Origin: Desulfurococcales archaeon
GTDB taxonomy: Archaea; Thermoproteota; Thermoprotei_A; Sulfolobales; NBVN01
Assembly (NCBI GenBank): GCA_021158735.1
Contig: JAGGUC010000160.1
Coordinates: forward strand, 1-25,819
DNA length: 25,819 nt
Direction of reading: 5' to 3'
The notes below the pieces were generated by a model. The model did not search any database. It was given only the letters and a program-made list of their open reading frames with translations, and was not told where the DNA came from. Position numbers and translations under genes: made by a program. Below, piece by piece: positions 22,305 through 25,819 of this stretch. Each line of letters begins with the position of its first letter. Within the stretch, counting starts at the first letter, position 1.

Positions 22305-23548
22305 TTGCTCGTAACCCTATCTCTTACTATATCTAATATCCTTCTGGCAACCACGGACTTAGGTGACTTGGGTATGAATGTCCTGACACCCTTGTCGTCA
22401 ACTACGTAAACTTCATTAAATTCGGATGTGAAGCCTATGTCGCGTCTACTGATGTCGTTAGCCACAATGAGATTGAAGCCTCTTTTCTTCAACTTCTCCT
22501 GTGCCAACTTAATTAGTTTGTTGTTGTCTCCGAAAACTGTTTCAGCAGCAAATCCTACTAGGAGACCATTAAATACCTTACGTAATTCAGCAGATATCTT
22601 CGGAGTTGGCTTTAATATTAGCTCCAGCTCCTTACCGACCGACTTTATCTTCTCCTTGGAAGACATGCTAAAGGAGTAGTCAGCCGGCGCGCCCGCTAGT
22701 ATGACGGCATCATAACTTCTTGATTTCACTTCATTCATTACCGCACTAAGCATCTCACTTGTGGTTGTTACCTTTACTCTCCTAACGTAGTGTGGTACAC
22801 TGATCGGGACAGAACCGTGTATTAGGGTTACTTCAGCTCCTCGAAAGAAGGCTTCCCTGGCTATAGCTATACCCATTCTGCCGCTACTCGCATTCGTTAG
22901 AAACCTGACAGGATCTAAGAATTCTCGTGTAGGTCCTGCAGTAATTAAAATTTTGAAGCCTGCGAGGTCTCTACCCCTCAAGGTGAGGGCTTCAGTAGCA
23001 GACACTATGTCCTCGATTAGAGGGAATTTCGCCTTATTCTCCTCGATTATTGGAGGTACTATGGCGCAGTTCCATTCCTTAGCCTTACTGAGTGCTTCCT
23101 TTGCCTGCGGGGAATCCCAGAGGTATTTATGCATTGCTGGGACTATTATGAGTGGCTTACCCATACCAGCGACAGTCACAGCTGTTAATGTAACGGATGT
23201 ATCAGTTATTCCGTGAGCTATCTTAGCTATGGTGTTAAGCGTCGCTGGAGCTATAACCATGGAGCTACATATTCTTGAAAGAGCAATATGTCCTGTTTCT
23301 CCACCGAACTCAACAAGTACTTCATTACCTGTAGCCCACTCAAACAGTGTGGGCGATACCAGTTTTGCCGCATCCCTACTCATTACTACATGAACTTCAG
23401 CACCTCTTCTCATTAACTCGCGTATGACATCGACCGACCTGTATATGGCTGCTGACGAAGTCACACCAACGACTATCGTGATGCCCTTAAGTACTGTTGA
23501 CTGCGTACCTACTATTTCATTACTTGGGTGATACTTCATCTTTTTCAA
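22301..23548 (-). CDS. coaBC: Bifunctional phosphopantothenoylcysteine decarboxylase / phosphopantothenate--cysteine ligase
   Basis: 415 residues with two domains. CoaC part (about 20-185): flavoprotein fold with GVTSSAAIYRSVDVI, catalytic His87 in TGHIALSR, APATLNTIAK (Asn105) and PAMHKYLWDSP. CoaB part (about 195-410): ITAGPTREFLDPVRFLTNAS, SSGRMGIAIA, an APADY segment and SKEKIKS with the nucleotide-contact lysine. It couples phosphopantothenate to cysteine with CTP or ATP, then decarboxylates to 4'-phosphopantetheine. Start is TTG at 23548 or ATG three codons later. First gene of coaBC-pantoate kinase, divergent from the acetyltransferase gene. Confidence 0.96.
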   Translation of the reverse strand: MKKMKYHPSNEIVGTQSTVLKGITIVVGVTSSAAIYRSVDVIRELMRRGAEVHVVMSRDAAKLVSPTLFEWATGNEVLVEFGGETGHIALSRICSSMVIAPATLNTIAKIAHGITDTSVTLTAVTVAGMGKPLIIVPAMHKYLWDSPQAKEALSKAKEWNCAIVPPIIEENKAKFPLIEDIVSATEALTLRGRDLAGFKILITAGPTREFLDPVRFLTNASSGRMGIAIAREAFFRGAEVTLIHGSVPISVPHYVRRVKVTTTSEMLSAVMNEVKSRSYDAVILAGAPADYSFSMSSKEKIKSVGKELELILKPTPKISAELRKVFNGLLVGFAAETVFGDNNKLIKLAQEKLKKRGFNLIVANDISRRDIGFTSEFNEVYVVDDKGVRTFIPKSPKSVVARRILDIVRDRVTSK

Positions 23549-23576
23549 AATGTAACACCTGCTTCAGCTGCTAATA

Positions 23577-23590
23577 AATTAAATTTAAAC
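23577..23590. promoter_or_regulatory. Shared BoxA between coaBC and the acetyltransferase gene
   Basis: AATTAAATTTAAAC is nearly self-complementary. It predicts starts near 23557 for coaBC and near 23610 for the plus-strand gene, each within about 10 bases of a start codon. Confidence 0.45.
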
Positions 23591-23605
23591 TCAAAATAAA
23601 TAACC

Positions 23606-24094
23606 TTGCGGGTATTTAACGTGTGTGAAGCTACTATCAGGGAGGTAAGGGAGGAAGACCTTGACCAGGTGATAGAAATCAATCTTATTTCACTCAAGGA
23701 GCACTACCCAGTACAGTTTTGGAGAGATCACCTACAATTGTGGGGTAAGATATTTCTTGTAGCTGAGGTAGACTCGAGGATAGTGGGGTACGTTATGACT
23801 AGGATCGAGCGCGGTTTCGGCTTTCTAAGAAGATTTCTGAGGAAGCTCGGGCATGTAGTGAGTATTGCGGTACATCCTAATTACCGTAGGCGCGGAATAG
23901 GCTCTGCGCTCATGGTGGAGGTGCTTAAGAGGATGAAGGACTTATATAATGTAGATGAGGCCTATCTTGAGGTCAGAGTGAGTAATACTCCAGCTATTAA
24001 ACTATATGAAAAACTAGGCTTCAAGATAGTTAAGGTAATTAAGTATTATTATGCAGATGGTGAGGACGCGTATTTAATGGCTAGAGAGTTCTGA
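23606..24094 (+). CDS. rimI: GNAT N-acetyltransferase, RimI/Ard1-like (protein N-terminal acetyltransferase)
   Basis: 162 residues. Transfers acetyl from acetyl-CoA to protein N-termini, as the broad archaeal Ard1-type enzyme does. Seen: TIREVREEDLDQVIEINLISLKEHYP, VGYVMTRIE, the acetyl-CoA site VSIAVHPNYRRRGIGSALM with RRxGIG, and NTPAIKLYEKLGF with the family tyrosine. TTG at 23606 fits the BoxA distance; GTG at 23621 would begin directly at the conserved first strand and is also plausible. It is divergent from coaBC, and its end overlaps the convergent phosphoesterase gene by 21 bases. Confidence 0.92.
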   Translation: MRVFNVCEATIREVREEDLDQVIEINLISLKEHYPVQFWRDHLQLWGKIFLVAEVDSRIVGYVMTRIERGFGFLRRFLRKLGHVVSIAVHPNYRRRGIGSALMVEVLKRMKDLYNVDEAYLEVRVSNTPAIKLYEKLGFKIVKVIKYYYADGEDAYLMAREF

Positions 24095-24769
24095 TGCTTT
24101 TGTATTCTTCTTTGCGTATCCTAAACTACTTAACTTACCTAGTAGTACTTCCCGCAACGATCTAGTATGCCCTAACTCGAGTACAGCGTAGTTTCCTTCA
24201 TCAGCTGGTCCAGGATTAACTACTAGCGATCCCTCTATGTAGCAGATTCCTTTATTTCTTAGGTGACCCGTTAGTACGATAGTGGGTTTTAACTTAACTA
24301 TCAGGTTTCTTATAGTTCTTAAACCCGCTCTCAGGCCTAGCGGCTCAATCAGGTCGAGGCAGCCCAGCGGTGGGTGATGAATTACTAGGATGTCAATTTT
24401 CAAATTGTTCGAGGTGCTCAGTATCTTATCGAGTCTTGCTACATTTTGATAATAGTCGAGTCCGCCAATACCTGCGATAAATACTCTGTTTAGTCGGATA
24501 ATACTGCCGTCTAGTAGGATGTTGTTTTTTCTTGCTTCCTTAGTTACGTATATGTCGTCCTTATCACCACTTAGGATATAGTATCTTATCCTGTTCTTGA
24601 ATGGTAGTTTCTGTGGGTCTAGGTTGCAGTCTCCTCCTATTAGAATTATATGTACCTCATGTTTCATAAGTAGTTCTCTTAGTAGTTCCTCACCGATGTG
24701 CTCTCTCTGATTTAAGTCAGTAATATACCCTACCCTAACTACCTCCATTCCTTGTCCCATATAACTCAC
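24074..24769 (-). CDS. Metallophosphoesterase-like protein with altered metal ligands
   Basis: 231 residues of the calcineurin-like (COG2129-type) fold. Family blocks are in order but several metal ligands differ: ITDLNQ (18-21) for the usual SDxHG, GGD with Asp47 kept, SGDKDD (67-72) for GNxD, VIHHPPLGCLD with the histidine kept, and LTGHLRN (167-172) for GHxHE. The family tail VVNPGPADEGNYAVLEL is intact. Loss of one histidine in each of the first and last motifs and of the metal asparagine suggests weak, altered or no phosphoesterase activity. GTG at 24769, ATG at 24760 and ATG at 24748 are possible starts; the last sits just before the first strand. It follows the phosphoribosyltransferase gene by 89 bases. 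Confidence 0.78.
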   Translation of the reverse strand: MSYMGQGMEVVRVGYITDLNQREHIGEELLRELLMKHEVHIILIGGDCNLDPQKLPFKNRIRYYILSGDKDDIYVTKEARKNNILLDGSIIRLNRVFIAGIGGLDYYQNVARLDKILSTSNNLKIDILVIHHPPLGCLDLIEPLGLRAGLRTIRNLIVKLKPTIVLTGHLRNKGICYIEGSLVVNPGPADEGNYAVLELGHTRSLREVLLGKLSSLGYAKKNTKASELSSH

Positions 24770-24858
24770 GTAATTTGGTAAGTAATTGTATTGGTGAGCA
24801 CCGCCTTAATCCGCTGTAGAGTGGTTAGGAGAGGGCGCATGTGTAGTATGTGTGAGGG

Positions 24859-25566
24859 TTATCCTGGAAGGTGCTTTACTATGTATATTTTCTCAACTTC
24901 ATTCTCCAGTGATGCTCTCCACTTATCACCGACTGCGAGTATTGAGAAGACCCCTACGGGTGAAGCACCTGACATTTTAACCAGCCTCATGAGTGCAGAG
25001 CTAGTTTTCCCCGTCCTTAGCAGGTCATCTACTACTAATACGCGGTCATTTATATTTAACGCGTTAGTTGGCATGAATAAGTTAACTACTGCAGGGGGGT
25101 CCGTAGCTATGAAGCTTGTTTCATAGTAGCTCTTAATGCCTATGTCAGGGCTTTTCCTGGCTATAACGAGCTTAGTGTCGAGTACGTCGGCTACATTGAC
25201 TGCGACAGGTATTCCATCGACCTCAACAGTGGCTACTGACGTTATATTGTACTTCTGGAACTCCTTGAATGCTAGGAAAGCAAAGATCTTCAGTAGGCTG
25301 ACATTATATATTATCCGAGTTAGATTGAATATGTTGCCATTTACGGTTATTATGTTGTTCTCGAATATCTTGTTAATTACCGGTGGGCTCGTTAACTTGC
25401 TGATTAATTCATGTGCTCTCTCCTCACTAGGCATTATCTTCATATTAATATACCTCCATAAAGCAGGTGCTGGCAATCCAGTGATCGCTTCTAACTCCTT
25501 ATACTTGAATACCTTCTTAAATGACCTCAGCAGTTCAATAGCAAATATCCTTACGTCAGCAAGCAT
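24859..25566 (-). CDS. HTH-phosphoribosyltransferase fusion (GfcR/PurR-like regulator or PRTase)
   Basis: 235 residues. The N-terminus has a helix-turn-helix (FKYKELEAITGLPAPALWRYI, about 20-40). The C-terminal part is a type I phosphoribosyltransferase with the PRPP-binding loop VLVVDDLLRTGKTSSAL (176-192) and a VEVDGIPVAVNVADVL strand block. Archaeal proteins of this architecture include transcription regulators that sense a nucleotide or sugar through the PRTase fold, and orotate or purine PRTase relatives. Which applies here is not decidable by eye. ATG follows GAGGGTGAAGAA, a strong ribosome-binding site, and a BoxA lies at 25601-25613. Confidence 0.85.
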   Translation of the reverse strand: MLADVRIFAIELLRSFKKVFKYKELEAITGLPAPALWRYINMKIMPSEERAHELISKLTSPPVINKIFENNIITVNGNIFNLTRIIYNVSLLKIFAFLAFKEFQKYNITSVATVEVDGIPVAVNVADVLDTKLVIARKSPDIGIKSYYETSFIATDPPAVVNLFMPTNALNINDRVLVVDDLLRTGKTSSALMRLVKMSGASPVGVFSILAVGDKWRASLENEVEKIYIVKHLPG

Positions 25567-25600
25567 TTCTTCACCCTCTTTCCAACAAATATGTTAAAAA

Positions 25601-25613
25601 AGTAATATTAAAA
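25601..25613 (-). promoter_or_regulatory. BoxA of the HTH-phosphoribosyltransferase gene
   Basis: Minus-strand TTTTAATATTACT lies about 40 bases before the ATG at 25566. The predicted leader of about 14 bases includes the GAGGGTGA ribosome-binding site. Confidence 0.45.
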
Positions 25614-25642
25614 ACGTTATCGCAAACCAATTAACCTTTTAC

Positions 25643-25819
25643 TTAGCTGAGCTTACCTCTTATAGCAACAGCGACTTTAGTTAAGAAATCCCGGTCTCCA
25701 ACATCGTATGTAAGTTTTGAAGTTATTCTCTCTATTATGTAGTCTATATTACTGTTCAAGTCTATGACCTCATCCATAACTATTAACTGCGGTCTCTTCC
25801 CTCCTTGAGTAACGACCAG
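25643..25819 (-). CDS. Unidentified protein, C-terminal 58 residues (5' end outside window)
   Basis: The minus strand is open from the window edge to a TAA at 25645-25643. The tail reads as a real protein: LVVTQGGKRPQLIVMDEVID, then LNSNIDYIIERITSKL and TYDVGDRDFLTKVAVAIRGK. There is a strand with an acidic turn (IVMDEVIDL) followed by two helices. I do not recognise the family. It is co-directional with the phosphoribosyltransferase gene 76 bases downstream, which however has its own promoter. Confidence 0.6.
   Translation of the reverse strand: MVVTQGGKRPQLIVMDEVIDLNSNIDYIIERITSKLTYDVGDRDFLTKVAVAIRGKLS

Noticed and set aside
24791..25126. Plus-strand frame with MCSMCEGYPGRCF near its start
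   Set aside because: The cysteine pattern looked interesting, but most of the frame is antisense to the phosphoribosyltransferase gene and no promoter is visible.
1..25819. tRNA genes, CRISPR arrays, intact insertion sequences and attachment sites
   Set aside because: No TpsiC-like arm with cloverleaf context, no regularly spaced direct repeats and no transposase were found on reading; a dedicated search could still reveal a split or intron-bearing tRNA.

Overview
The window is archaeal and most likely from a hyperthermophilic member of the Thermoproteota (Crenarchaeota), probably Desulfurococcales-like. The supporting genes are a mevalonate-type HMG-CoA synthase/thiolase/DUF35 operon, the archaea-specific CoA enzymes pantoate kinase and phosphopantothenate synthetase, an AglB/STT3 oligosaccharyltransferase, a ZPR1-like zinc protein, an Ard1-like acetyltransferase, A/T-rich BoxA promoters with very short leaders, and many GTG/TTG starts. 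No rRNA, tRNA, CRISPR array or intact insertion sequence was seen.

Layout. Positions 1-2063 hold the tail of HMG-CoA synthase, a thiolase homologue and a DUF35 OB-fold protein, which are translationally coupled and start the mevalonate/isoprenoid pathway. The thiolase appears to lack its nucleophilic cysteine. Positions 2117-7189 carry a PLP aminotransferase, a zinc-less MDR dehydrogenase-like protein, two unknown proteins and a COG1032-type radical SAM protein. Positions 7229-10533 look accessory: an HTH plus C2H2 zinc-finger protein, a 377-base stretch with a 16-base dyad and a decayed short reading frame, a ribbon-helix-helix / zinc-finger / degenerate flavoprotein-like operon, two small unknowns and a second decayed gene.

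Positions 10534-12339 hold a small heat-shock protein, a ZPR1-type zinc protein and a VTT/DedA-type membrane protein. Positions 12293-17801 (minus strand) form a tight run: ABC ATPase, ABC-2 permease, oligosaccharyltransferase, amidohydrolase. Positions 17950-23548 begin with a winged-helix-like unknown and then contain a compact CoA island: panE and panB on the plus strand converge on phosphopantothenate synthetase, pantoate kinase and coaBC on the minus strand. Together these five enzymes cover 2-oxoisovalerate to 4'-phosphopantetheine, given beta-alanine and cysteine. Positions 23606-25819 hold an Ard1/RimI-type acetyltransferase, a degenerate metallophosphoesterase, an HTH-phosphoribosyltransferase regulator and a truncated unknown.

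A recurring theme is divergent gene pairs separated by one near-symmetric A/T box placed at the right distance to act as BoxA in both directions. The least explained parts are the zinc-finger/RHH/flavoprotein-like locus, the stem-loop over the panB start, the cysteine-less thiolase and the phosphoesterase with altered metal ligands.
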